A stretch of 64,000 bases of DNA, taken from Leptolyngbya sp. SIOISBB (GTDB lineage Bacteria > Cyanobacteriota > Cyanobacteriia > Phormidesmidales > Phormidesmidaceae). A model generated the notes under the pieces. It did no database searches and was not told where the DNA came from. It worked only from the letters and a program-made list of their open reading frames with translations. This document shows positions 18,357 through 29,473 of the stretch, one piece after another. The stretch spans positions 6,720,026-6,784,025 of the forward strand of contig JAAHII010000001.1 in NCBI GenBank assembly GCA_010671905.1. The letters run 5' to 3'. Each line of letters opens with the position of its first letter. Positions within the stretch are counted from its first letter, which is position 1. Both the position numbers and the translations under genes were made by a program.

Positions 18357-18980
18357 ATGACTGCTGGGACATCGATTGATACCAAAACCCAAATCCTTGA
18401 TGCCGCTGAGCGTCTCATCGCTGAGAAGGGGTTTTCAGGCACAACGCTCCGCAATATCGTGAGCGCAGCGGGGGTTAATTTAGCCGCCGTCAGCTACCAC
18501 TTCGGCTCGAAGGAGGACTTGCTGCGGGCGGTGGTGCATCGCATTGCGGTGCCCGTGGTCACCGGTCAACGCGATCGGCTTGAACAGCTTAAGCAAAAGA
18601 CCGACACCCCGTCGGTCGAAGACTTATTGATCACCTTCCTGACACCGCCGCTAGAATTCGTCATGGGCAACGAAAGCTATCGCTTGGTTCGCGCCCAATT
18701 TATGGGGCGCTGCCGTAGTGAACCAGAGCCCGTCCAGAGCATTGCCCATGGAGAATTTAGCCCGAATGTTGATCTCTTTTTGGATGCGTTGCAGCGAGCC
18801 CTGCCCGACCAGTCGCGATCGCAACTCACCTGGAAACTTGATTTGGTCGTGGCGGCTCTCATTCGAGTGCAAACAGAAGCAAGCAAACCCGGGGCGTTAT
18901 TGCGCAGCAGCCAGCCCCAAGACATTCAAGAAACGATAGCGAGTTTGGTCAAATTTCTTGCAGCGGGAATGCAAGCGTAA
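18357..18980 (+). CDS. TetR-family transcriptional regulator
   Basis: A protein of about 207 residues. The TetR N-terminal HTH is clear: KTQILDAAERLIAEKGFSGT, then TLRNIVSAAGVNLAAVSYHFGSKEDLLRAVV. The C-terminal ligand domain has no distinct signature beyond the general TetR shape and ends in IASLVKFLAAGMQA. ATG at 18357 is preferred over the in-frame TTG at 18348. Being divergent to the RND efflux operon, it is probably its ligand-relieved repressor and its own. Confidence 0.92.
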   Translation: MTAGTSIDTKTQILDAAERLIAEKGFSGTTLRNIVSAAGVNLAAVSYHFGSKEDLLRAVVHRIAVPVVTGQRDRLEQLKQKTDTPSVEDLLITFLTPPLEFVMGNESYRLVRAQFMGRCRSEPEPVQSIAHGEFSPNVDLFLDALQRALPDQSRSQLTWKLDLVVAALIRVQTEASKPGALLRSSQPQDIQETIASLVKFLAAGMQA

Positions 18981-19356
18981 GTTCGACCCAATTCCGGTTT
19001 GACTCACACGTTTTTTTGATTTTGAGTTGGGGGCTAAGTTTGAGTAAGAGGCATGTTTTACAACCCGCTGGATTACCCTCGCTGAGGGGCCGCCTCGCAA
19101 CGATTATGCAACGCCCCAAAAGTGAGTCCCCAGAGCGAGATCTTAGGCCCAGCCACTGCAGCGTGAATACACTCAGTAATTGACAACACGCCTAAGAATC
19201 ATGAAGGTTTCATGACATTTTGAGTCGAGGATTGTCATGATTGATACAGATGCCACAGAAGAGTTGAAGAGTTTTGCTGATTTGTTAGCCCCATTTGAGT
19301 CGGCATAGCACTCCCTCATCTGCAGCGAACACCGCTGTTGTCGGAGGCTTTAGATC
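18981..19356. other. Intergenic region upstream of mdh
   Basis: About 375 bases. It should hold the mdh promoter. The only possible coding content is a 23-codon frame at 19237-19308, listed separately. I see no repeat or terminator with a T-run. Confidence 0.5.
19237..19308 (+). CDS. Possible 23-residue peptide upstream of mdh
   Basis: ATG at 19237 is preceded by GAGG at about seven bases, and the frame encodes an acidic peptide MIDTDATEELKSFADLLAPF plus three residues. It ends 48 bases before mdh. It could be a leader peptide or chance; no family is recognised. Confidence 0.2.
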   Translation: MIDTDATEELKSFADLLAPFESA

Positions 19357-20349
19357 ATGAATAATTTACCGGAAACCGCATTGCGGTACGTCCCCAAAGT
19401 GACCGTGATCGGCGCGGGGAATGTGGGGAGTTCACTCGCGAAGCGGCTTTTAGATACCCATTTAGCGAACGTCGTATTGTTAGACGTGGTGGCTGGTCGG
19501 CCCCAGGGAATTGCCCTCGATTTAACAGAAGCGAGTGGCCTGGAAATGCGCCCTCAGCAAATTATCGGCACTAACCACTATGGCGATACTGCCGACTCAG
19601 ATGTGGTGGTGGTGACTGCGGGAAAACCCCGTCAACCGGGGATGTCGCGCGATGATCTGATGCAGGTAAATGGTCAGATTGTAGTGGAAACTATCAAGCA
19701 AGCGATCGCCTATTCGCCCCAGGCAAAGTTCGTCATTGTGACCAATCCGCTTGATGTGATGACTTATCTAGCTTGGCAAACCAGTGGGCTACCGGCTGAG
19801 CAAGTGATTGGTATGGCGGGCATTTTAGACTCTGCTCGCTTCCGCACCTTTATCGCGATGGAACTCAACGTGCCACCGGAAGATGTCTCAGCTTTGGTGT
19901 TAGGCGGACACGGTGATTTGATGGTGCCGCTACCCAATTACGCCTCGGTTAATGGCATTCCCCTCACTGAGTTGCTGAATGCACCCACCCTCGATCGCTT
20001 AGTTGAGCGCACTCGTAATGGGGGCGCTGAAATTGTCAATCTACTGAAAACCGGTGGCGCTTACTACGCTCCTGCCGCGTCCATTTATTGGATGGTGGAA
20101 GCCATTTTAATGAATCGACATCGCATTTTGCCCGCAGCAACTTACCTCACTGGCCAGTACGGGCTACATGATGTTTACATTGGGGTGCCCTGTCGCATTG
20201 GTCAGCAGGGTGTCGAATCCGTGCTGGAACTCACCCTGAGTTCTGAGCAACAAGCCGCGTTAGCCCAATCGGCCGCCGCCATTCAAGCTAATATTCGGAA
20301 AATCACTCAGACCTTAATTGAACCAGCTCAGCTAGCGATGACGGTTTGA
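19357..20349 (+). CDS. mdh: Malate dehydrogenase (LDH/MDH family)
   Basis: A 330-residue NAD-dependent enzyme interconverting malate and oxaloacetate in the cytosol. It has the Rossmann motif VTVIGAGNVGSSLA, Asp for NAD in VVLLDVV, the mobile loop GKPRQPGMSRDDL, and the catalytic LGGHGDLMVPL (His). The Arg at the loop (KPRQPGMSR) where LDH has Gln supports malate as substrate. The length is normal. It is followed after 15 bases by tadA, so the two may be co-transcribed. Confidence 0.93.
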   Translation: MNNLPETALRYVPKVTVIGAGNVGSSLAKRLLDTHLANVVLLDVVAGRPQGIALDLTEASGLEMRPQQIIGTNHYGDTADSDVVVVTAGKPRQPGMSRDDLMQVNGQIVVETIKQAIAYSPQAKFVIVTNPLDVMTYLAWQTSGLPAEQVIGMAGILDSARFRTFIAMELNVPPEDVSALVLGGHGDLMVPLPNYASVNGIPLTELLNAPTLDRLVERTRNGGAEIVNLLKTGGAYYAPAASIYWMVEAILMNRHRILPAATYLTGQYGLHDVYIGVPCRIGQQGVESVLELTLSSEQQAALAQSAAAIQANIRKITQTLIEPAQLAMTV

Positions 20350-20364
20350 GTTTACCCGCTTGAA

Positions 20365-20871
20365 ATGGGCATGATGGTTCTGGACGAGACTTACCAACGA
20401 CATCGTGCTTGGATGGAGCAGGCGATCGCGCTAGCCGCCGCCGCTGGCACCGCCGGAGAAGTCCCGGTAGGGGCGATCGTGGTCGATGAAAATGACCGCC
20501 TAATTGCCAAAGCCGCTAATTTCCGCGAACGGGGACACGATCCGACTGCCCATGCGGAAGTCCTTGCCTTGCGTCAGGCGGGGCAAGCCCGTCGCAATTG
20601 GAATCTGACCGGTTGCACCCTCTACGTCACGTTAGAGCCCTGCCCCATGTGCGCCGGAGCGATCGGTCTCAGTCGCGTCAGTTTGCTGGTTTACGGCGCT
20701 GCCGATCGCAAAGCTGGGGCGGTGCGATCGGTGCTGAACCTTCCCGATAGCGCCGCCTCCAACCATCGGTTAGCAGTGCTCAACGGTATTTTGGAATCCC
20801 AGTGTCGAGAACAATTGCAAACCTGGTTCGCCCAGCGACGACAATCGCGCAACAACGACACCCACGACTGA
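20365..20871 (+). CDS. tadA: tRNA adenosine(34) deaminase
   Basis: A 168-residue zinc deaminase that converts A34 of tRNA-Arg(ACG) to inosine. The signature HAEVLALR (His and catalytic Glu) and PCPMCAGAI (two Cys zinc ligands) are intact, with the N-terminal VPVGAIVVDENDRLIAKAAN typical of TadA. It follows mdh closely. The start is ATG 20365, though ATG codons at 20371 and 20374 are alternatives. Confidence 0.94.
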   Translation: MGMMVLDETYQRHRAWMEQAIALAAAAGTAGEVPVGAIVVDENDRLIAKAANFRERGHDPTAHAEVLALRQAGQARRNWNLTGCTLYVTLEPCPMCAGAIGLSRVSLLVYGAADRKAGAVRSVLNLPDSAASNHRLAVLNGILESQCREQLQTWFAQRRQSRNNDTHD

Positions 20872-20878
20872 ATGTTTG

Positions 20879-21042
20879 ACGAAGATTCCAGCAACTGGTT
20901 TAGTCATACAACTATAGCAAGCCGCAGTTTGATCAGGTCGCCCTGGATTGTCGAAACTGCTTTCTAGCCTGCATTGCGATTCCGCATTCCGCCCTCCGCA
21001 TTCCGCATTCTGCTGCTATAAACCAGTTGCTGGAATCTTCGT
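20879..21042. repeat. 164-bp unit with 24-base perfect terminal inverted repeats
   Basis: The left end (20879-20902, starting ACGAAGATTCCAGCAACTGG) is the exact complement of the right end (21019-21042). Inside is another hairpin built from GCAGTTT and AAACTGC. The unit has no coding capacity. The size and ends resemble a MITE, but I see no target-site duplication at its borders, so it may instead be a folded repeat. Confidence 0.65.
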
Positions 21043-21112
21043 GGATTTCCTAAAACTGTCGTGAAGTAGACGAGTTCAGAACGGTAAACTGGATTTCTGT
21101 TTGTGTCCTTAG

Positions 21113-21285
21113 TTATTCGCCACCTGAACAACCGCTGGTTAGGTAACTTCAACGCGATGCAGGCCACTATTCTGGGCTTCGCCGGTGCCGGTGAACCTCA
21201 TTGCCTGCGGCACCTCTCCTTGAGAAGGAGAGGTTAGGTGAGGTTCTGCACTGTGAGACTCCACGATGCATCAGGTGGCGAATAA
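21113..21285. repeat. 173-bp unit with 15-base terminal inverted repeats
   Basis: TTATTCGCCACCTGA at 21113-21127 is complementary to 21271-21285. The interior contains the CCTCTCCTT-GAG-AAGGAGAGG palindrome that is also the MITE target at 32 kb. No target duplication is visible. Confidence 0.55.
21196..21233. repeat. Palindromic repeat, uninterrupted copy of the MITE target
   Basis: GCCTGCGGCACCTCTCCTT and flanks (21196-21221) match 32184-32209 at 24 of 26 positions. Here the palindrome CCTCTCCTT-GAG-AAGGAGAGG (21213-21233) is intact, whereas the copies near 32.2 and 32.6 kb are each split by an insertion. Confidence 0.7.
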
Positions 21286-21315
21286 GTCGTGACACTAACG
21301 ATTTCTGAAATGTGA

Positions 21316-23364
<2,049 letters not shown>

Positions 23365-23365
23365 G

Positions 23366-23385
23366 GCTTTATATCGCAATAAAGC
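23366..23385 (+). terminator. Weak hairpin just after ligA
   Basis: GCTTTAT (23366-23372) and ATAAAGC (23379-23385) form a 7-bp stem two bases past the ligA stop. No T-run follows, so termination is only suggested by position. Confidence 0.25.
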
Positions 23386-23648
23386 TAAAAATATTCGACA
23401 CCTATTTGCCGCAAGATTGTCATCGACTTTGGCGGCGAAGTGCCCCGCACTATATGGCGTTTTCCTGCCAAATGAGGGGCAGAGCTGAATCTGAAATCCT
23501 TGTATAACAGAGAGTCTAGGCTCACCAGTGCACCTCATGAGAGCAAGAAAGGCTGTACAAGAATTGACCAGCTTGCCCGGTTCGGTTGCTGCGATTACCT
23601 AAAGTGAGTTATTAGTTCCGGTCGAATAGAAGTATTAGGAGGAGACTC

Positions 23649-23924
23649 ATGGGCCGATTTGCTTTGCTCTTTTTGCTAGTGATGCCTGGTGTGGCAGGCA
23701 TGGTGGTATTTGGTGTTTACACCTTGATTGACTGGGCGGCGTTGGATCAAGCCTATCTAGCCTTTGAACAGGCAATTCAAGATTCAGCCGATCTGAACAC
23801 ATTATTTGCTCAAGCAACCAAGCAAAATAACCACCGCATCAATGTGTTTGCAGAAGGCGTCTGGTTTCTGTTGAGCGCAATTGTGGCGGCGATCGGCATT
23901 CATGGCATGGCCACTCGTCGATAA
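23649..23924 (+). CDS. Small two-helix membrane protein
   Basis: A 91-residue protein with a hydrophobic N-terminal helix (LLFLLVMPGVAGMVVFGVYT), a soluble middle of about 45 residues (ADLNTLFAQATKQNNHRINV) and a second helix (VWFLLSAIVAAIGIHGMA). AGGAGGA about six bases before ATG gives strong translation. I do not recognise a family. It stands alone downstream of ligA. Confidence 0.65.
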   Translation: MGRFALLFLLVMPGVAGMVVFGVYTLIDWAALDQAYLAFEQAIQDSADLNTLFAQATKQNNHRINVFAEGVWFLLSAIVAAIGIHGMATRR

Positions 23925-24126
23925 ACGCGCCGGCCCGATATCTGCGAGTTGATCATGGATAAGCTGCCTGGTCGATGAACCATTAGTGACACGCAAGACA
24001 CAACTGATGGGATGTGAGATAAATCACATACTTCTGCCTGCAGAATCACATCGTATATTCGTTATTGTCACGGGAAGAGGCACAAAGGTTTAATACCATC
24101 TAAAAATAGAGATCTGATATTGAGAG

Positions 24127-24225
24127 ATGGCACACACTTGTTGCAGGCCTTTGAAAAAGAATCCATTTAACGCCTATCGTGATCCAGTGACGGGTCGGTG
24201 GGTAGTGGTAAAGCCGCAGGCCTAG
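24127..24225 (+). CDS. Small basic protein with NPFNAYRDPVTGRWVVVKP
   Basis: A 32-residue frame (ATG 24127, TAG 24223) with core NPFNAYRDPVTGRWVVVKP. The pattern resembles a short conserved cyanobacterial protein I have seen before but cannot name. The composition looks like a real peptide rather than noise. A GAG-like site precedes the ATG. Function is unknown. Confidence 0.45.
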   Translation: MAHTCCRPLKKNPFNAYRDPVTGRWVVVKPQA

Positions 24226-24446
24226 AAGATCAGAGCGATCGCGTTGATTACACAGTTCAGCCTGCTGTGCAATCGGCTTGATTTTCCCAGAGGCCCTGCT
24301 CTAGCGTCTTAAATCAGGTTCTGTTATCAGTCAGCACGTCTAAAAATGACCTTGCAACCTCATCCCACGGTTTGTGTCTTTGTCTGCCAAGTGTCCCAAT
24401 CACTATAATTTGCAGAAGCGATAGACATCAATTTGGTTCAGCCTGA

Positions 24447-25409
24447 GTGACTTCTCCCAATCTCCGTAAGCTGTATCCGCCGATAGAGCCTTACTATGCT
24501 GGTACTTTGCCGGTTTCTGAGCGCCACACCCTTTACGTTGAAGCCTCAGGTAACCCCAATGGCAAGCCCGTCGTCTTTTTGCACGGTGGTCCCGGTGGGG
24601 GGACGGTTCCCCTGTACCGGCAGTTTTTTGATCCTGGACGGTGGCACATCATCCTATTTGATCAGCGGGGATGTGGGCGCAGTCACCCCCATGCTGACTT
24701 GGAAGAAAATACCACTTGGCATCTTGTTGCCGACATCGAAAAAATTCGCGAACACTTCGGTATCGATGCGTGGGTAGTGTTCGGTGGCAGTTGGGGCAGC
24801 ACTCTGGCCCTGGCTTATGCCCAGACACATCCAGATCGCTGCAAAGGGCTGATTTTGCGAGGTATTTTCACCCTTCGCCTCGAGGAGATTCAATGGTTCT
24901 ATCAATCAGGAGCGAGCTATTTGTTTCCGGATGCTTGGGAGACGTATTTAGCCCCGATCGCCCCTGAAGAACGGCATGATCTGTTGTCTGCCTACTACCG
25001 TCGGCTGACCCACACCGATCCGGAAATTCAGCTTGCCGCTGCTCGTGCTTGGTCAATTTGGGAAGCGCGTACGAGCAAGTTGATTCCTGATGAGGCATTA
25101 CTGGAAAAATTTGGTGAGGCGGCCTTTGCCACTGCCTTTGCTCGCATCGAATGCCACTATTTTGTGAATCAGGGATTTTTTGCCACGCCCAATCAACTCA
25201 TTGACCAGGCGGAGCGATTGCGTTCTATCCCCGGCGTGATTGTGCAGGGTCGCTATGACGTGGTGTGCCCTATGAAAACGGCTTGGGAACTACATCAAGC
25301 TTGGCCTGAAGCAGACTTCATTGTTGTGCCTGATGCTGGTCATTCGGCGACAGAAGCAGGCATCGTGCATGCCTTAGTTGAGGCCAGCGATCGCTTTGCC
25401 ACGCTTTAG
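24447..25409 (+). CDS. pip: Proline iminopeptidase (prolyl aminopeptidase)
   Basis: A 320-residue alpha/beta hydrolase of peptidase family S33 that releases N-terminal proline from peptides. It shows the HGGPGGG oxyanion motif (VFLHGGPGGGTVPLY), DQRGCGRS (LFDQRGCGRSHPH), the nucleophile elbow GGSWGSTLAL, the acid in GRYDVVCPM and His in VPDAGHSATE. The length matches the family. The start is GTG at 24447. It converges with aroQ, with stops 34 bases apart. Confidence 0.94.
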   Translation: MTSPNLRKLYPPIEPYYAGTLPVSERHTLYVEASGNPNGKPVVFLHGGPGGGTVPLYRQFFDPGRWHIILFDQRGCGRSHPHADLEENTTWHLVADIEKIREHFGIDAWVVFGGSWGSTLALAYAQTHPDRCKGLILRGIFTLRLEEIQWFYQSGASYLFPDAWETYLAPIAPEERHDLLSAYYRRLTHTDPEIQLAAARAWSIWEARTSKLIPDEALLEKFGEAAFATAFARIECHYFVNQGFFATPNQLIDQAERLRSIPGVIVQGRYDVVCPMKTAWELHQAWPEADFIVVPDAGHSATEAGIVHALVEASDRFATL

Positions 25410-25443
25410 CCGATGCAATCCAGACTCTGATTGGAGCGAAAGA

Positions 25444-25908
25444 TTAATCAGCAGACGATGCGGTTCGTAGGTGGTGTACGAGCGCTTGCAGGCCAAGACG
25501 ATAACTTTCTGCGCCAAAGCCAGAGATTTGGCCGATTGCCACTGGGGCAATGTAGGAATGGTGGCGAAAAGTCTCTCGTTTGTGAATGTTGCTAAGGTGA
25601 ACCTCGACGGTTGGAACCGCCACAGCCGCAATCGCATCCCGAATCGCCACACTCGTATGAGTGTAGGCCGCTGGATTAATTAGCAGACCGTCAAAAACAT
25701 CGAAGGTGCCCTGGATAAAATCTACCAGGACACCTTCGTAATTAGATTGCTCTATCGAGAGCTCTACACCTAGCTCTACAGCTACATCAAACAACTGCGC
25801 ATTGATGTCCTGTAAGGTGTTGAGACCATAAATGCCAGGCTCACGCTTACCTAACAGGTTTAAGTTAGGACCATGCAGCACCAAGATTTTGAGAAAGGGC
25901 TGAGTCAC
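25444..25908 (-). CDS. aroQ: 3-dehydroquinate dehydratase, type II
   Basis: A 154-residue enzyme for the third step of the shikimate pathway. Hallmarks are [18 protein letters not shown] (catalytic Tyr in GIYG), [27 protein letters not shown], and [11 protein letters not shown] with the catalytic His, followed by [11 protein letters not shown]. Type II enzymes assemble as dodecamers. The start is GTG at 25908, only three bases after a short upstream gene, so the pair is probably translated together. Confidence 0.96.
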   Translation of the reverse strand: MTQPFLKILVLHGPNLNLLGKREPGIYGLNTLQDINAQLFDVAVELGVELSIEQSNYEGVLVDFIQGTFDVFDGLLINPAAYTHTSVAIRDAIAAVAVPTVEVHLSNIHKRETFRHHSYIAPVAIGQISGFGAESYRLGLQALVHHLRTASSAD

Positions 25909-25911
25909 GCT

Positions 25912-26043
25912 TTAACGCATGCGGCGATCATCAACAGGAACGGGAATGGGCTCGGACTCTGGTTGGGCTTGAGGACCAAAAAGAGCGTCGGCTAACCGGT
26001 TTAACCACTCTTTCAACTTGTCCAAAACCTTTTCAATATCCAT
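25912..26043 (-). CDS. Small amphipathic protein preceding aroQ
   Basis: A 43-residue protein: an amphipathic helix (MDIEKVLDKLKEWLNRLADA) then a proline-rich tail (LFGPQAQPESEPIPVPVDD, then Arg-rich end). It ends three bases before aroQ. The composition and tight coupling support a real gene. I believe similar short proteins occur upstream of aroQ in other cyanobacteria, but cannot confirm this here. The helix could bind membrane or a protein partner. Confidence 0.55.
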   Translation of the reverse strand: MDIEKVLDKLKEWLNRLADALFGPQAQPESEPIPVPVDDRRMR

Positions 26044-26196
26044 AAAGGCGCTCTCCGTCTCAGCTTTAGATGCCCCAACAGCGACTTAGCTTTAGCTAAC
26101 CAAGCAACAAGGAGCTTAATGATTAACAAACTAGCTTCAAAAGCATCCTGTAATGATGATAGCTGATCTTCACATATGATCAACCTTAAGCAAATG

Positions 26197-27455
26197 TTAA
26201 CTCGCTTGGAGTGATCGCCTCAGCAGATCCAAAGCGGTGCAACAACTGAGGTGTCGAATCCAGTCGCGTCCCCGCAGATTGCCAAATCGAAAGGGATGGC
26301 TGCTCACCTGGCGATCAGGCCCCGCAATGCCAATATAGACGAGGCCTACGGGTTTTTCCTCCGTGCCTCCTCCAGGGCCAGCGACGCCGGTAATGCCAAT
26401 GCCCCAATCGGTGCCTAACCGCGCCCCTGACTCCCAAGGCCATCTGACACGCCACTGGATCACTCACGGCCCCCCTCAGTCTCCAAGCTATCTGGCAGTA
26501 CTCCTAGCAGACCAATTTTTACGGCATTGTCGTAGGAAATAATGCCGCCCATAAAATAGTCTGAGCTACCCGCGACAGCCGTCAACATATGGCCCAGGCC
26601 GCCACCAGTGCAAGATTCGGCCACCGCCAAGGTTTGGCCTTGCTGTCGTAACAGATCGCCAACCACCGAAGCCAAGGTCTCGTCATCGTCTCCGTAATAA
26701 TGATCACCGGCAAGCTTGAGGATTTCTGCCGCAACAGGATTGATGAGGGCGATCGCGGCCGCCTCGGTGCTGGCCCGGGCCGAAACCCTTAGCTTTACGG
26801 TGCCTTGGCTGGCATAGGGAGCCACCGTCGGATTTTCTAAATCAAAGAGGTGATTAACTTGCTCGGCGAGATTCGATTCACCGATGCCCCAAAATTTTAA
26901 GGTGCGGCTGTAGATTGGGTCCGCCGCCCAACTGTGGGTTTGCAGATAGGGAACGGCAGTGGCTCGCCACATAATCTGCATTTCCTTGGGTACCCCAGGA
27001 AAGGTCATCAACACCAAGCCGGGGCGCGGTTCCCAAATGATGCCCGGCGCACTCCCAGCCGGATTGGGTAACACCGCTGCCCCTTGAGGAATCAAGGCTT
27101 GTTTGCGGTTACTGGGGGCGATGGCGCGGCCGCGATTCGCATATTTTTGCTGAATGTCAGCCCAGACCTCTGGTCGTTCTTCCAGAGGGGAACTAAAAAA
27201 GTCAGCTAAAGTTTCGTGGGTGAGGTCGTCGGGGGTCGGCCCGAGTCCCCCAGTAAAGATAAGCAAACGGGCGCGATCGCAAGCGATGGCCACGGCGCGT
27301 TGAATCCGCAACGGATTATCGCCCACGACCGTTTGGTAATAATGGGAAATGCCTAACTGAGCCAGTTCCTGAGCGAGAAACTGAGCATTCGTATTCGTGA
27401 TGTCGCCCAGCAATAATTCGCTGCCGACACAAATGATTTCCGCACTTCCCTTCAT
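26197..27455 (-). CDS. cinA: CinA, disrupted by two single-base shifts in G runs
   Basis: The protein has the N-terminal MoCF-like domain (AEIICVGSELLLGDITNTNA, then LLIFTGGLGPTPDDLTHETL) and the C-terminal NMN deamidase domain (LAVAESCTGGGLGHMLTAVA, then GITGVAGPGGGTEEKPVGLV). It deamidates NMN and may have nucleotide pyrophosphatase activity. The reading is broken twice: at a G6 run (26470-26475) and a G4 run (26424-26427). Removing one G from each restores ETEGAVSDPVACQMALGVRA running into RLGTDWGIG, as expected for CinA. The restored length is about 418 residues. I prefer ATG 27455 (MKGSAEIICVG) over ATG 27488. Confidence 0.88.
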
Positions 27456-27623
27456 GGGTGTTGCCGTTCCCTCTGCAGATAGGCCCATTTCCTAACCGGA
27501 TTGTCACACCATGTCATGATGTAGGGCACTGAGACGACATTTTATCTGCGATCGCTCAAAAATACCCGCGATGAACGCTCTGACCTAACGGTAGCGACCC
27601 CTGATGATTCTGTCTTTGGTGTT

Positions 27624-29258
27624 ATGAAACTTTTTGTACCCCAAATTTCTCGCGCTGTGTGGTGGTGGTTAGGGGGTGGTTTTCTGTTCCGCCTCGTCGT
27701 CGCCACGTTTTTGCCGGTAGGCTTTGACGAAGCCTATTACTACCTCTACAGCCGCCATCTTGCCTGGAGCTATTTTGACCATCCGCTACTGGTGGCGCTG
27801 ACCACAGGAATCGGTTGGTGGCCGCTTGGAACCGGCTCAGCCCTAACGATTCGCGTGGGGGCACTGTTGCTGTATGTCCTCAGTTTGCTGTTGCTCTATG
27901 TAACTGCCCGACACTTATTTGATGAAAGGACGGGAGTTTTAGCGATCGCCATCGGTTCCATCGCGCCGATCTTCTGGATTGCCTTTGGGGTGCTGACATC
28001 GCCGGACAATAGCTTGATTTTCTTCTGGACGCTGACGCTATTGCTGGCCGCTTGGGAATTTATTCCCGATCGCTTTTCCTCTACCTCCTCCTTAAGAAAA
28101 GCGACCTATCAACCGACCTATCGGATCGCTCTGATCGGTCTTACGGTGGGGCTGGCGTGTCTGAGTAAATATCACGGCTTTATCTTGGGCGCGGGACTGG
28201 TGGGATTTTGCTTAACCAGCGATCGCACCCGCAAGGTTTTATGGTCGCCCTGGTTACTGGTCTCACTGCTCTTGTTTCTCATAACGCTGACACCCCTGTG
28301 GTGGTGGAATTACGGAAATGACTGGTTCTCGTTTCGCTTCCATTTATTTCTGAGGTTCGAGGGCGATGGTGAGCCCAATCCTTATCGCATTCTGGATGCA
28401 CTGGGCACTTGGGGCTTAGGATTGCTGTATTTATTTCCCACAATTGGTCTGCCGCTGTGGTGGAGTACAGGGCGCGCCCTACTAGAACGGATTCAAACCA
28501 TCATTCAACCTCCGATGAGTGCTGGGGAACGGGTCGCCCGCGATCGCATTGCGCTCATTCTATGGTTATCGCTGCCGATTGCTTTGGGATTCACTCTCCT
28601 GGGCGGCAAACAAGCTATTTATCCCGCTTGGCCAGCGCCCGGCTTTTGGGGCATGACGCTGCTGTTGGCTCATAGCGCCAGCACCTGGAGTGGGCGCACC
28701 GTAAGGCGTTGGTTGGGCGGTACCGCCATTTTTCTCGGGACGCTGGCGTTGGTAGCACTGCTGCATTTGAATGTGGGCCTGCTGCAAAAGCCCAGCAATT
28801 ATGCCCTCTTGGGAGGGCTGGTGCCCATTGAGCAAGACGGCTCGACCACGTTGCTGGATGTCGGGCAGTTGAGATCGCGCTTTGCCCGGTCTCCTGAGCT
28901 GATGGCGGCTTTGGCCGAGGCGGATTTTGTTTTTACTGACGAGTTTTATCTGTCGGGATATGTGGATATGGCCCTGTACCCACTCGCTCAAAAGCCGCTC
29001 ACAGCCTTTAGTCAAGATCCTCGTGGCTTCGCTTTCTGGCATGAACCAGAGACCTGGATGGGGCAGGATGCGCTGTATCTGACGCTCAACAGCTTGCACC
29101 CTGATCCGGCTGAGTTAGTCGCTGAATTTCAGCCCTATTTTGCCATGGTCAACACGGTGGGGGAGATTCCCCTCACCCGTGGCGGTATCGAGGCCGATAC
29201 CGTGCTGATCTACCAAATGAATGACATGCAACGAGCCTATGAGTATCCTTACCCCTGA
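27624..29258 (+). CDS. GT39/ArnT-like membrane glycosyltransferase
   Basis: A 544-residue integral membrane protein with about ten helices. The first extracytoplasmic loop carries the acidic pair of the PMT/ArnT family (GFDEAYYYLYSRHLAWSYFDHPL). Such GT-C enzymes move a sugar from a polyprenyl-phosphate donor to lipid or protein on the outer face of the membrane. The C-terminal soluble part (from about residue 410: ALLGGLVPIEQDGSTTLLDV) is typical. The acceptor is unknown. It is divergent from cinA. Confidence 0.85.
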   Translation: MKLFVPQISRAVWWWLGGGFLFRLVVATFLPVGFDEAYYYLYSRHLAWSYFDHPLLVALTTGIGWWPLGTGSALTIRVGALLLYVLSLLLLYVTARHLFDERTGVLAIAIGSIAPIFWIAFGVLTSPDNSLIFFWTLTLLLAAWEFIPDRFSSTSSLRKATYQPTYRIALIGLTVGLACLSKYHGFILGAGLVGFCLTSDRTRKVLWSPWLLVSLLLFLITLTPLWWWNYGNDWFSFRFHLFLRFEGDGEPNPYRILDALGTWGLGLLYLFPTIGLPLWWSTGRALLERIQTIIQPPMSAGERVARDRIALILWLSLPIALGFTLLGGKQAIYPAWPAPGFWGMTLLLAHSASTWSGRTVRRWLGGTAIFLGTLALVALLHLNVGLLQKPSNYALLGGLVPIEQDGSTTLLDVGQLRSRFARSPELMAALAEADFVFTDEFYLSGYVDMALYPLAQKPLTAFSQDPRGFAFWHEPETWMGQDALYLTLNSLHPDPAELVAEFQPYFAMVNTVGEIPLTRGGIEADTVLIYQMNDMQRAYEYPYP

Positions 29259-29435
29259 TCATTAACCTGGGTAGACTGATCCCCATTTCGCTGCAGCCTG
29301 CCATTTGTGAATTCCTGGCAGAAAAAGGAACTTATGCCCCTTTGTGGGTCAAAATGGCCCCTCCTGACCGGTCGATGGGTCCATAGGGGGCTTGCGATTT
29401 AATAACATCCCTACCAGCAAGAACATTGACGGTAA

Positions 29436-29455
29436 GGGCGCAAGGCCTTGCGCCC
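29436..29455. repeat. 20-bp perfect palindrome GGGCGCAAGGCCTTGCGCCC
   Basis: Fully self-complementary sequence in the spacer between the GT39 gene and the insertion sequence. It is probably a dispersed cyanobacterial palindrome; no T-run follows, so it is not a clear terminator. Confidence 0.6.
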
Positions 29456-29473
29456 CTCCAAGAGGTACGCTAT

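Noticed and set aside
29277-29335. Hairpin CTGCCA/TGGCAG after the GT39 gene as a terminator
   Set aside because: It is followed by an A-run, not a T-run, on the coding strand.
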